Of a DNA stretch of 64,000 bases, positions 1 to 10,734 are shown piece by piece (the stretch's first letter is position 1; every line of letters starts with the position of its first letter). Where the stretch lies: assembly GCA_023052935.1 (NCBI GenBank), contig CM041293.1, forward strand, positions 169,095,341 through 169,159,340, in the 5' to 3' direction. The stretch is from Piezodorus guildinii. Its lineage: Eukaryota; Arthropoda; Insecta; Hemiptera; Pentatomidae. The notes below the pieces were generated by a model, which was given only the letters and a program-made list of their open reading frames with translations, ran no database searches and was not told where the DNA came from. The position numbers and the translations under genes were made by a program.

Positions 1-504
1 TTGTTGTTCTTATATAACTTTCTGTTTTGTGTTTTTTTTTTTTTAATATAAAAATCAAGGACGCGATATATCTATATTTCCATTATTATAGAAAAGTGCA
101 ACTGAATGGGCCTTAATGTATTTTATTTTACAAAAATTATAGAAATAACTATCTCACATCAAAAAAGCAGTAACGAAAAGTTGGTTTTCGATTTTTAAAA
201 AAAAAGGTTTTTTAAATAACTGATTTTTGGCACGTACTTATTTTTATTAAAATTTTAATACCACATTTTTATATTATATTTATATAATATATTCTCTCCA
301 AAGTAGATAAGTTTTTAGATGATGGATAAAAAAAAGGATAAAATTATAGATTTTGAAAGTCCGGTTGCATTATCCTGTTTCTATTTTAACTCTAAGTGCG
401 CCTGGTAGATTATGTTAATGATTGGATAATTTTCCTACGACAAAAAGAAAATAATTTACGCGACAAATTTAAAGAAATAGGCCAAAAAGGAAATAAAACA
501 AAAT
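1..504. other. AT-rich intergenic DNA, nothing recognised
   Basis: Long A and T runs and no reading frame of note. I see no repeat shared with the rest of the window until about position 505, where the duplicated ankyrin-gene segment begins. Confidence 0.5.
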
Positions 505-1118
505 ATGAATATCTCAATGGGTGGATTTTGTAACTTTTGTTTACCCAATTAAATCTGTTCTCCTAAATAAAAACTTAACAGGTTTCTTCATCTACTAATT
601 TTTATGCTAAACTTAAAAATGACTTTCAGCAACGGTTAATTACTGTGTAGTTAGTTCTCATTATAGAATAAAAATTGCACGAAAAACAATTATAAATAAT
701 AATAAAATCAAATTCATAGAGACTGTCGCCCTTGAAAGCTTAAATATGATGATATTTGAAGTAATTTTAAACTTACTGTGAAAAATCCATGTATATTACC
801 TATGCCATGTATTCCAAATTTTTCATTTTTTAAAATAAACATCACAATTTTTGATAAATTGTAAATAAAGCAAAAAACAAATGTTATCTCCTATTTCTTA
901 TACAAAACTTGACACGGGAAAAAATGTGTGCCATGTTTTAGATTTTTAGTGTTTTGTTTTAATTCTAAATTTTTCTGTACTACTAGGAATGTTAAAACAA
1001 ACATTAAAAGGAGCTGTTAGTGATATAAAAAAATTATCAATTAAATATCATTTAATTCTAAAAATAATGAATTATTATAAAACCACGTGTATTATTTTTT
1101 TAGATTCTACAACTTAAC

Positions 1119-2241
1119 ATGGATCAAGTTGAAAACGACTACGCTATTCAGGAGCAGGGTGTCGAAAATAGTCCTGAAATCAAATACGAAGATGAGGTAA
1201 GCTACATTATATTTTATATTCTGACAGAAGAAATTAACATTGGAACATACAGTTAACAATAACGCGATTTTATTTTTCCAGGGCTACGAAGAGCCTTCAT
1301 CAAGTGGAGATGCGGTGGTGATGGTTCCAGATCGAGAGGACATGGTAAGCCAGAATATAAATTTTATTGTAAATTTTTGTGATTATCCGGTTTTTGACAT
1401 TATGAATTTTATTAATATTAATTTACTATGTTTATTGAAGAACCAAAATGAGGCACGCCCTCTGCCAGTTTCTCCTGATAGCACTCCAGAAAGACCATCT
1501 GTCATAATGGTAATTCACTTGATTAATTACATAAAATTTTAAAATTTTTAAAATAATGTAGAGCATAGCCATTTTAGTAACACATATTTTATTTGATAAT
1601 TCACAGCCTCCGCCCAACCAATCTCCCGATTCCACGACTTCCCCGAGATCTTCAAGACAGCCTGTATTGCAGAGAAGAAGAATGCGGCTCTATGATCCAA
1701 GAGTAAGTTATCAAAACACAGAACGGTCATTATAAAAATATTTTGCTATAACTATCACTGATCCATTTTTCACTTTTAGAGTTCGCAAGGGAATTTAGGT
1801 AGAATGGGTATCGTGATGCAGTACTTCCGGGAGCTGCGGGAATCGGATGCTGACGTAACGAACGAAGACCTGATACTATTGGCAGCCCGGGACGGAAGGA
1901 CGGAAGTGGTGGAGGCCTTGCTGGAGATGGGCGCCAGCCCCAACAGGACTTCCGCCTCCCGCTGCACTCCGCTCCACATGGCGGCAAGATACGGCTGGGA
2001 CGAAACGATCGAGTGCCTCCTGTCCCACGGCGCGGATTTGGAGCGGCAGAACAACACCGGGCGGACTGCACTCCACTTCGCGGTCCAGGGCGGCCATTAC
2101 GATTCGGTCTTCATCCTCTTGGAGGCTGGTGCGCGGGCTGACGTCACAACCTCCCTCGGCCTCACTCCCATGGACTACGCCATCAGCAATGAGTTTCAAG
2201 ATATATGTGATCTTCTACGATTATACCTGCTTTACAATTAA
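1119..2241 (+). CDS. Ankyrin-repeat protein, paralogue 1 (five coding exons)
   Basis: Coding exons by eye are 1119-1196, 1282-1344, 1441-1509, 1607-1702 and 1780-2241. All introns are GT-AG and phase 0, giving 255 codons before TAA. ATG 1119 lies 15 nt after a pyrimidine-rich AG (1102-1103), so a non-coding 5' exon is likely. Exons 1-4 encode about 102 polar Pro/Ser/Glu-rich residues with a basic run (QRRRMRLYD) at the end, probably disordered. Exon 5 holds four ankyrin repeats at about residues 131-160, 162-195, 196-228 and 229-252, with the hallmarks TPLHMAA and TALHFAV. There is no signal peptide or membrane segment. Ankyrin arrays usually bind other proteins; the partner is unknown. Exon 5 is strikingly GC-rich compared with its introns and flanks. 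The nearest relative in the window is 45580-46704. No confident orthologue name. Confidence 0.82.
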
Positions 2242-2700
2242 TTCTTGGTGACGTAGGGACATACTTGAGAGGCGAAATTTTTCAAGAGACAGTGTAAATA
2301 TTTACAATCGTTTTATACTTATACATAAATAACTTTTGTATTTTACTGTAAAATCTGTAAATAAGATGTGATATCGATGCATACGCTTTGTAATAATCAC
2401 TTTATTTTATTACAATATTGCCGATTTCGTACTAATATAGCTTCAGTTTATTTGATATTTTGTAACTTGTAATTATTACTGATTCTGTTTTTAAGGACTA
2501 TGTAATCATTCATAGCTTTCCCTTTTTCCCTTGTCAAATATGGAAAAATATTAATGTGTAATCTATATCATAAATATTGTGTATCACAAATGTAATGTAT
2601 TCTAATAATGTGCCTACAAATCAAATTAAAGTATTGTAAACCTATCATAAATATATAAATGTGCTCAACAAAATTGCGTTATTTTTAACTTAATATTTAA
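2242..2700 (+). terminator. 3' UTR of ankyrin paralogue 1 with polyadenylation signal
   Basis: AT-rich sequence after the stop codon with an ATTAAA hexamer at 2625-2630 followed by a T/G-rich stretch. The same hexamer context recurs behind the second paralogue at 46995-47000, which supports its use. The cleavage point cannot be fixed without cDNA. Confidence 0.45.
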
Positions 2701-3046
2701 GATACCTATATTGATCTAGCGAACCTTTCATGAAATTTATAACTTCCTTGATTTAATGGAATTTAGAACTAACTTCACAGAGCATTCCTTCCCTAGAGTA
2801 ATAACCAGTGGCTTCCTGACTTCATTTTCTCATTTTTCAATAAAAAAAACTTTAATAATTATAAAACACAAAACAATTATTCAATATTTTTATTCTTAGC
2901 AAGTGGAACCCCACAAATATATTAAGTAGTTATAGCATAAGTAATCGAACTTTTTTATAGAGAACGAGTTTGTTTTTGAGCTGAGGTTAGGGATTTTATT
3001 TAAATAGGAAATATTTGGTAGATTTCTTTTATTTTTGATAGATCTG
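2701..3046. other. Intergenic, nothing recognised
   Basis: AT-rich single-copy-looking sequence between the duplicated segment and the first hammerhead foldback element. I see no coding or repeat signal. Confidence 0.4.
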
Positions 3047-3108
3047 TTTTTCTATTAATATAGGTGGAAAGATCAGGAGTCGGTCTTTTTCTATATATTT
3101 TTAATTTG

Positions 3109-3148
3109 ACCGACGTTTCGGCTCAAGCTTGTGAGCCATCATTAGGGC
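3109..3148 (-). ncRNA. Degenerate hammerhead ribozyme motif
   Basis: On the minus strand the motif reads CTAATGA, then a 5-bp stem II (GGCTC/GAGCC), then GAAAC and a GTC cleavage triplet. The invariant core is CUGANGA, so the third base is mutated (G to A) and cleavage should be lost. The layout otherwise matches the intact motif at 32819-32857. Confidence 0.55.
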
Positions 3149-3379
3149 ATTACTGAGCCATAATAATAATAATAATAATAGCTTTATTGGCATCATATTG
3201 ACAAAAGCCTCTCCCATAGGGAGGAGTTTATAGAAGTTGGCTATAGTTTGAAATAATAAAATATTGAAAAAAAAGCAAATAATCCAAAGAAATACAAATA
3301 CAAATAATTATAAAATACAAAACTCCAAAAAACAAAACAAAACAGATTCCTTGAAAAATACACCAAAATCAAACACAAA

Positions 3380-6181
3380 TTAAATATTTTTTAAAACGTT
3401 TATCCACCAGGATTTGTCCCTCGCAACCAGCCACCAGTTTTCGCCAACAGTCTGCGTCAATTCGTCTCTCCACCTGCGATGTGGTCGCCCCCTATGCCTG
3501 CTGTCCTCTCTCGGGATCCACTCCGTGCAAGCTCTGGTCCATCTTTCGTCTTTCAGCCTGGCCAAGTGCCCAGCCCAGCTCCATTTTAATCGATGTGCCT
3601 CAACCCTTAGACTTTTAACGTTCACTTTCTGATGAATATTTTCGTTTTTTATTCTCTCCCTTTTCTGAATAAACATTAAACTTCTTAGAAGCTGCATTTG
3701 CATGGTATTCAGCCTCCGGTCGAGTTTTCTTGTAAGTGCCCAGGTTTGAGCCCCGTAGAGAACCGTGGGATATACACATGTGGTCAGAACTTTGGTTTTA
3801 AGATCTAGTGATAGATTGCTTTTGAAAATCTTTTGGAGAGACCAATATTTGCACCACCCGAGCTTAACTCTTCTTTCTATTTCCTTATTGATATTTTCTC
3901 TAAATGATATTGTCTGCCCTAAGTAAATGTACTCCTCTACATATTCTATCTCACTATTGTTAGCATAAACTGGTATTTTTATTGAATTTGTCATAATTTT
4001 AGTTTTTGCTGTATTTATATTAAGTCCATATTTTTTGCTAATGCCTACTATTTCCTCTATCATCCGCCTTAGGCCGTTTATGTCCGGAGATATTAGACAT
4101 ATATCGTCCGCAAATCATAAGTTGTTGAACATTTTCCCATTGACGGATATTCCCAGGCTTTCCCAATTTAATTCTCTAAATAGTTTATTTAAAACACAAT
4201 TAAATAGAATCGGAGATAGAGGGCACCCTTGTTTCACTCCTCGTTCAACCTCAAAGTATTCGCCTTCCCTATCCAACGCCACGAATGCTTTTCCGTTCCT
4301 ATAAAGCTCCATAATGACTTCAATGTAGAGTTTCTCCACGCCGGATTCGCACAGAGCTTCCCATAAATACTTATGTCTGATCGAGTCGAAAGCCTTGAAA
4401 TAGTCGATAAAACATAAATAGACCTGTCTGTCGTATTCTCTACTTTTCTCTATGAGCTGATTTATACATTGGAGTTGATCTGTTGTACTGAAAGTGGGAC
4501 GGAAGCCGGCTTGTTCTATATCGTGATCTTGATAGATAGTTTTTATTATTCTATTTTTTAAAATATTACAAAATAGTTTGTAGATACTTTGGGTTAATGA
4601 AATCGGGCGAAAATTCTCCAAGCTATCCTTTTTTCCTTTTTTATGTATAACTATTATCTTGCTTACTTTCCACTGGCTAGGGACTACCTTTTCATTAATT
4701 ATTTTATTGAAGATGATACTAAGCGGTTTTATCAAAGCTTCTTTACCTTCAATAATAAGCTCGTTTGGTATACCGTCACTGCCTGCTGCTTTTTTCTTTT
4801 TCAAACCTTCAATAGCCTTTTCTACCTCTTCTTCTAGAATGCTTAGGTCCTCGTAATTTTCCTTTACTGTTTCAGGACGATATGTTTTGGTTTTAGTATT
4901 GTCTTTATATAAGTTTCTATAATATTTCGTCATCTCTTGTACTATCTCTAGCCGGTTTGTTAAACAGACTCCCCTTGTTGAATTGATCTTTTTTATTAGT
5001 TTTTTATTGAAAGAACCAGTATGGCGCTTAATTTCTTTTATGGAACCTGTACTTGATAAACTATCATATATTATTTTTTCATTATAGAGTTGAAGATCTA
5101 TAGCAATCTTTTTCCTCACTAGTTTGCGAACCTCTGCATGCTGTTCTTTTTGCTCCAATGTTTTATCGACAATTCTATTTAGTCTTTCCCTTTCATCTAT
5201 AAGTTTTTTAGTTTCTTCAGATAGTTTTTTGCTTCGTTTACCCCTTGTTTTATCTGTTTTTGTTCCCTGCACACATGCATCCCTTATACATTTCAGTAAA
5301 TTGGAGTATAAGTTTTCAATAGAGTCTTCTTTGCCGAAATTCATTCCCTCCTTTTTACTAAGAAGATTTTCTGGATATTTTTCCGAAACAGCCCTCGTGA
5401 GAGTTATCCTGGTGCCTGCGAAAAATCTTCTGCTACGTATTTTCATTTGTCCCATCACAAGGCGGTGATCAGAATCAAACTTCACTTCTGACTTAGGATA
5501 TACAAAATTCATGCCTGCGTTCGGTTTTGCCAGAATGAAATCAATTTCGTGTTCTCCTTGATTAGGAGCTTTCCAGGTCCATTTGTTTTCCGCACTAGCT
5601 TTATAAAATGTATTAAGTATCCTGAGTTGATGCTTAACAGCAAATTCAACTAATTTGGAGCCTCTTTCATTTCTTTTTCCGATTCCATATTCTCCCATTA
5701 CTGAATAGTCTCCTGCTTCTTTTATTCCTACTTTAGAATTAAAATCGCCAAGCAAAACTTTATTATTATTATCTTCTTGGAGAATAAGTTCTAAACTATC
5801 ATAGAACTCCTCTATTTCTTCAGTTGTAGATGCTGTAGTTGGTGCGTGTACTTGAAGGAAGGTAATGTTTATGCATCTCACTTTTAATACCAATTTAGTC
5901 ATTCTTGGAGAAATAGGTTTGAATTCTGTAATATTTTGTTTGTATTTTTTATTTAAAATAAAACCTGTCCCATAGTTACTGTTAGACGCCACGGAGTGCA
6001 TTAATATATTTCCCTCTTTAGTTTCAGCAATGGTTTCATAATTTCTTCTTATTTCCGAAAGTCCTATGAGGTGCCAATTTATTTCCTTTAGAGCTTCTTC
6101 AAGTTCTATCAATCTTTCTTCCGTTTTGAGAGTCCTGGTGCTTAGGGTTCCTAAGTAGAATATTTTTTTTGCCCGTTGAGA
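3380..6181 (-). pseudogene. ORF2 endonuclease-reverse transcriptase of the RTE-like LINE
   Basis: One frame runs from just after the ORF1 stop (6185-6187) to 3380, broken once by TGA at 4112-4114. The endonuclease occupies roughly the first third; its first conserved strand (YLGTLSTRTL) lies upstream of the first ATG at 6112, and later blocks include LGDFNSKVG and SDHRLVMG. Reverse transcriptase follows: FRPISLTQSIYK, CFIDYFKAFDSI, GVKQGCPLSP, then FADD directly after the stop. The remainder includes YLGQTISF and the basic tail RGRPHRRWRDEL. In the intact family this enzyme nicks the target and primes cDNA on it. The TGA is one transition from an Arg codon, so the copy may have died recently. 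Confidence 0.85.
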
Positions 6182-6184
6182 TTG

Positions 6185-7043
6185 CTACTGAGAACTATTT
6201 TGTTTAGAAAATTTATTTTTATTCGTACTATTGATGACTTCGGCTTCTGGTGTTTCTGATTTTTTTCCTTCTATGGAGTTTTTCCTACTATTACTCGCAG
6301 TATCCGAATCATATTTTGAGCTCACAACTTGTGGTTGTGCTAAGTCGTTTTGTTGGGTTTGGTTTTTTCTCGGTGATTTTTGGTCTCTTTTTATTTTTTC
6401 GTTGTTAAAAAACCTATCTAAACTACACGTTCTTGGAGCTCTAATACCCATTTCCCTTTTTCTTGTTAAACGTTCATTTGGAGAATTTTCTTCCCTGCCT
6501 CGTTTCTTCCCCATTGTTTCCTTTTCCGCAATTAGGTCTTCTAAAGAATATAGCTTTCCATTAACAAGTAATTTGTCTCTCCTTATTATAGCTTTGAACC
6601 CTTTTTCTTTTTTTTCAAGAAGAAACGGAAATAGTTTCGCCCTTATCTGCCTGATTTCCTTGGAAAAATCTTCTTTAATAATAATATTTCTATAATCTTC
6701 AATTTTAACAAGATTTTTCTTCGCCCTAAGAATATCTTTTATCAAATAAATTGAAGAAAACTTGACTACTGTGATATTTGTTCTGGCTATTGTATAAATG
6801 TTTACTATATCATATTTTCGAATTTCACTGTTTAAGAAATAGAGTATATTAAAAATTTCATTCCTTTTTTCATAATTGTTACGAGCCTTTAGATTAAAAA
6901 ATAGGAGGTTATATTTTCTTTCCGTGTTTAAATTATTTTCTAGTTTATTAACTTTAGATTTCAGAGTATCTATTTCCCTGCTAACGGTTTCATTGTTTCT
7001 GTTCGAGTTTTTCCAAGATTTGGTTAATTTTCTGTATATCCAT
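6185..7043 (-). pseudogene. ORF1 protein of the RTE-like LINE, frameshifted
   Basis: ATG 7043 opens MDIQKINQILEKLEQK, then a 1-nt loss near 7003 shifts the frame; the other frame continues through a charged, heptad-like region and a block resembling the folded core of LINE ORF1 proteins (RKYNLLFFNLKA). From 6745 the frame is open to TAG 6185-6187. The C-terminal part is Lys/Ser/Asn-rich with an RKREMGIRAPRT basic patch. Such proteins usually bind element RNA as multimers. ORF1 and ORF2 lie in the same frame with only this TAG between them. Confidence 0.65.
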
Positions 7044-7419
7044 CGTAATATTTATAAATTGATGACAGCTGTTGCCCTTGGAAGGAATGTATACTAACTG
7101 AGCACGAGAAGTGGTGGGGCAGTATTAGGATTATAGATAAGGAGCAGCAGTTAAATATATATTATTTAATTTACCTTATGATATTTCAATCCCAGTTCGG
7201 CCAATTTTCTTTAAACTTCGTATAATTATACAATACACCAATGTTCTTAATTGTTCAAAAAATCTAAGCAGTTACTCCACTTTAATCACTTTTAAATTCA
7301 CTTTAGCACAGAGCCGATCTAAACACAACGGCGGCTACAGCCTAACTCCACTGAGCCATGTCCAAGCATAAACTCACAGTTTATCAAACACAGTTTATGC
7401 TTGGACATGGCTCAGTAAT

Positions 7420-7459
7420 GCTGTGATGATGGATCACAAGCTTAAGCCTAAACGTCGGC
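7420..7459 (+). ncRNA. Degenerate hammerhead motif (right arm of element E)
   Basis: The inverted counterpart of 3109-3148, with the same loop sequence (ACAAGCTT) and the AACGTCGGC 3' end. The CUGANGA box is scrambled and the conserved GAAA reads TAAA, so it should not cleave. Confidence 0.45.
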
Positions 7460-7639
7460 AAAATTAAAAATATTTAGAAAAAGACTGACTCCTGATTATT
7501 TCTCCTATAATAGTTTCTACAGTCGACTATACATGCTCAATATTTTTCTATTAATGTGATTTATACCATTGTACCTTAGTGGAATTGATAATAATCTTGT
7601 GATCGGTATGTGGTCGGTATTTTTTGAAAATTGTTTCTG

Positions 7640-8690
7640 ATTTATGGAATCGATTTTTAATTTTTGTTTCTTTATTTGTTATCCGCCTTTACCCTACAGA
7701 GTCATTGGCGTCATCATATTAAATTATATCCTTGTTGTAGTACCCTACAATCTGTAAATAGTCTAACAACATGGATATCTGTTTTTTTTTCGTCGCCGAG
7801 TATTTTATTCAGTGAGAGCGGCAATCCAATATTTTCTTTTAAGTTCTCGTATTTTTTGCATTCTATTAACAAATGTTTCACAGCCTGTATGACGTTGTCA
7901 CATTTTGTGCAAGTGGGTGCTTCCTACCGTTTTAGGAGGTATTTATGGGTAAATTGGCAATGTCCATTCTCAATCTGCACAGCATGATTTTTTCCCTCCT
8001 AGACATTCTGCAGCTAGTTTCCCCATTTGCTGCAATCAGATTTGACTGCTCCTAACTTTGTTTGACCTCTTTTCCGTCCAATTCGCTTGCAACCCTTTTA
8101 TCGATTGGAGCACTCAATCTTCTACGGTTACTTCACTAATTTGAACTATATCACTCCTATTTTGACCATATTTGCTGCTTGGTCAGCTTTTTCATTGTTT
8201 GGAATTCCTCGATAAGCTGGTACCCATAGCAACACAACATGTGTATGTCTGATTTTTAGTTTCTAACTCTCGTTAATCATTTCCCGGATTATCGCGTTCC
8301 TTGGTGATTGGCTGTCGATTGCAGCCAGCACAATCTAAGAGTCTGGCGCAATAATCCAAGAATTTGTTTAGGTGGGCTATATATTTTAGAGCACTCAGTA
8401 TCCCCTGTGAAGACTTAGCTCCCTTTAGGCAGCTTATACATGAGTTGTTTATCTTTATTGTAGACAGCACAGCCAACGCTATCTTCCATTTTAGAAGCAT
8501 GAGTGAACAGAACTTCTGAGTTATAGTACTTTTCCAATATTTCAAAAAATGAGTTCTGTATTTCTGTTGGAAGGGACGGATTTTATATTATGTAGGCTCA
8601 AATCTATTTAGGTCAGTGCTTGGTAGATTTGTCGTTGGATGAGTTTCTTGATACTGGTCCATGATTTAGTTAAGGCGGGGAAAACAATTT
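7640..8690 (-). pseudogene. Decayed RNase H-bearing LINE, 3' end
   Basis: Minus-strand translation in shifting frames gives an RNase H signature (HASKMEDSVGCAVYN, then LLWVPAYRGIPNNEKADQAAK) and downstream a Cys-His motif (CTKCDNVIQAVKHLLIEC). This order, RNase H then a terminal zinc knuckle, is that of I-superfamily LINEs. Many stops and shifts show an old relic. The upstream reverse transcriptase is missing. Confidence 0.65.
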
Positions 8691-9087
8691 TTTTTTGGAG
8701 GAACAAAAAAGAAACAAGTAAATGAAAATAGTAAAAGTTGAAAATATAAAAAAAAATATGATAAAGCTGCAGAATTGAGGTGGAAACGGAGGAAATTAAG
8801 GAATTAGAGGAAAGAAAAAAAAAAAAAAGACGGCCATAGTTTGGTGGGCGTGGAGAATGGAGGAGTGGGGAAACATGGAGAGGTTTAAAGATGGAGCGGT
8901 CAATGGAATATAGGTAGTTTTACATTTACAATATTTTATCTTGAATTAATGTTGTTTTGTGTTTTGTTTTTTTACTAAAATGGGCTAGTTCAGTTTCGAA
9001 TGCTATACAGAATTAGTCTTTTCGAGTAATTTAGAAGTTTCGATGCATATTGAGAGTCTTCATCAGGGCTAATCTAATAAATCCAGA
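8691..9087. other. Low-complexity spacer with a possible hammerhead scrap
   Basis: Contains an A-rich tract near 8816-8829. On the minus strand at about 9047-9071 there is GCCCTGATGAAGACTC followed at a distance by CGAAAC. This resembles a PLE hammerhead core, but stem I and stem II do not pair convincingly. Confidence 0.35.
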
Positions 9088-10610
9088 ATAAAAGCACATT
9101 ACCTAATTAGCCGAAACTGGTTGAAAAAATTCAGGAAAATTTACTTCAACTTAATTTTTTTGGGCGCTATAACCAGAAATTTTTGAAAAAAGGTTTACAC
9201 TTTACTTTTCTTTCTTTTTTTGTATAGTCTTATCAGTGCACTACTCTTTCATTTTCATCTTATGAGTATCGTCCTTATTTTTAATATAGTTTTTCAAATA
9301 CGGATTATTGCCAAGTTCAGCAAAATTAAAAGCGGAAAATCGTGAGAGGTGCCTTCATATCACCAACCGAGTTATAGTGTCCATAGTAATTTTTTTGTAA
9401 GTAATCGAATTTAAGAGCTACAGCTATTTAAATCCAGAAAGTCAAGTTAGCCCAATGTACCCAATAAGTGAAGTAAGTTGAGCAACGGAATGGGGCAAGT
9501 TGAGCACTAAGAATGTCTAACCAAACCATGGGTTCGATTTCGACTAGAAATAAAGTAAAATATATGTTCAGCAATCAGCTCTTTATTTATCGTCTTTTAG
9601 TGACAGAACAGAATCCAAAGTAATTTTCTTTGAATAGTTAATCAAAACTATAACAATAAAACATTAACGTATCTTAAGATTAACTTCGACATTAGATCCA
9701 GTCTTGCTATTTAAAATCAGACTTAAATGTTTATATTATTACTCATATAGCTTATATCTTAAAAAAATATTAATTAGATCTTTGGAACTTAATGGTCTTT
9801 GTCACTGTTGAAATTGACAAAAATGAAAGTAAGTTTATGTAGTATTCGCGATAGAATAGCAAAACTTGAAGTAATTTTCTTTGGATAATTAACTGAACAT
9901 AACATATATAACTATAGCTCAACTAACCCTAACCCGGAATTTTAAAACAAAAGCGAGGTTTTAAAAAAATCATAAGAATTATTCCCTGAACAACTCCACT
10001 TATCAAAAGTACAATAATTCTCTAAAAGATTAACACTTGTCTGATTAAAAACAGATAAAAATTCACTAGTAATAGCGACGAAAACTTGTGATGAACGACG
10101 TTTTTACTTTTTGGTCACAAAATAAACAAAACACTCGGGCGTTTCAATCGCTTATTCAGCCACCACTATTGATCGCGTGGTGATTATCGCTCCCACGAAG
10201 CCTATGCGTACGGTGTATAGTTTGGGAGATATTTCAATTGCCTAACTTGCCCCTATACTCAACTAGCCCCGCTCTACCCAATAAGACAAAAAAATAATAA
10301 CATTAGTTGAGTCTCAGCCGCTAAATATTATCCTATTGTATTTACCACAAGTTTCATCGGTTTTAATTCGGCCCTTCTCACGATTTTCCGCTTTTAATTT
10401 TGATGAACTTGGCAATACTCCGTCGTTACAAAAATATGACAAAGAAAGGACAATGCTGACACGGCCGAAATTCCTTCAACAAGAGAAGAAAAAGTAAGCT
10501 AAAAACTTGTTTCTCGCCTTCCTTGATATAGCGCGCAAATGGTTTCAGTTGATCTAAATTTTCCTGAAATTTTTAAACCATTTTATGGACTACTTAGGTA
10601 ATGTGTTTTA
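9088..10610. mobile_element. Non-coding foldback (long terminal inverted repeat) element
   Basis: The outer ends are inverted: AAAGCACATTACCTAA at 9091 against TTAGGTAATGTGTTTTA ending at 10610. Further in, TTCAGGAAAATTTA, GCCAAGTTC and GCGGAAAATCGTGAGAG each recur in reverse complement on the other side (9130-9345 against 10375-10575). The interior has inverted GGGCAAGTTGAGCA-like pieces (about 9493 and 10240). No coding frame. It looks like a non-autonomous DNA transposon; superfamily and TSD were not determined. Confidence 0.6.
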
Positions 10611-10734
10611 AGGCCAAAAGTATATAAAGTACTGTTATCAACATACTAGTTTTGTTCCGTACTGGAACATGCAAGATTAAAGGAGCTAATTTTTAAAGAA
10701 AACTACATTATAATAAGATATTTTCCCTTCTAAG

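Larger units (their letters stand above)
505..2700 (+). repeat. Segmental duplication, copy 1 (ankyrin gene plus flanks)
   Basis: This segment matches 44945-47072 in the same orientation. Homology starts near the shared run GAATATCTCAATGGGTGG and continues through about 600 bp of upstream DNA, all exons and introns, and the 3' flank to the shared run ATGTGCTCAACAAAATT. Small indels and scattered substitutions separate the copies. A deletion of about 90 bp shortens the 3' UTR of copy 2. The unit therefore carries the promoter region and the polyadenylation region, so both genes may be expressed. Confidence 0.88.
3161..7348 (-). mobile_element. RTE-like non-LTR retrotransposon, near full length
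   Basis: A minus-strand LINE with a 3' tail of TAA repeats (3161-3180 on the plus strand) and a 9-bp TSD, ACTGAGCCA (3152-3160 and 7349-7357), inside foldback element E. It carries an ORF1 (7043-6185) with a predicted coiled-coil and an ORF2 (6181-3380) with apurinic-like endonuclease and reverse transcriptase. The C-terminal GHLAR...RGRPHRRWRDEL block is typical of RTE-type proteins. One nonsense mutation in ORF2 and one frameshift in ORF1 disable this copy, but it is otherwise well preserved. Confidence 0.82.
3060..7542 (+). mobile_element. Hammerhead foldback element E, split by a LINE
   Basis: A short palindromic element bounded by the 13-bp direct repeat TTTTTCTATTAAT (3047-3059 and 7543-7555). 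Its arms are inverted copies: 3061-3160 pairs with 7349-7510, both carrying AGGAGTC, an AT spacer, a hammerhead-like core and a GAGCCATGTCCAAGC palindrome near the loop. A LINE (3161-7348) is inserted inside, so the element proper is about 290 bp. A tail beyond the right arm contains TCTACAGTCGAC at 7516-7527, a motif shared with the PLE at 24113 and three other foldback elements. It encodes no protein and is probably a non-autonomous relative of Penelope-like elements. Both ribozyme cores are mutated. Confidence 0.72.

Noticed and set aside
1730..2199. Three minus-strand frames over 90 codons opposite the ankyrin exon
   Set aside because: They are antisense reflections of a GC-rich coding exon, and the same frames occur at 46187-46656 only because the exon is duplicated.
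3161..3180. TAA repeat as an independent microsatellite
   Set aside because: It is the 3' tail of the LINE, bounded by the TSD.
5124..5468. Plus-strand frame of 114 codons within the LINE
   Set aside because: Antisense shadow of the ORF2 coding strand, without domain or codon support.
9047..9075. Hammerhead-like sequence on the minus strand
   Set aside because: CTGATGA and GAAAC are present, but stem I and stem II do not pair and the cleavage triplet is UUC in poor context. Kept only as a note in the spacer entry.
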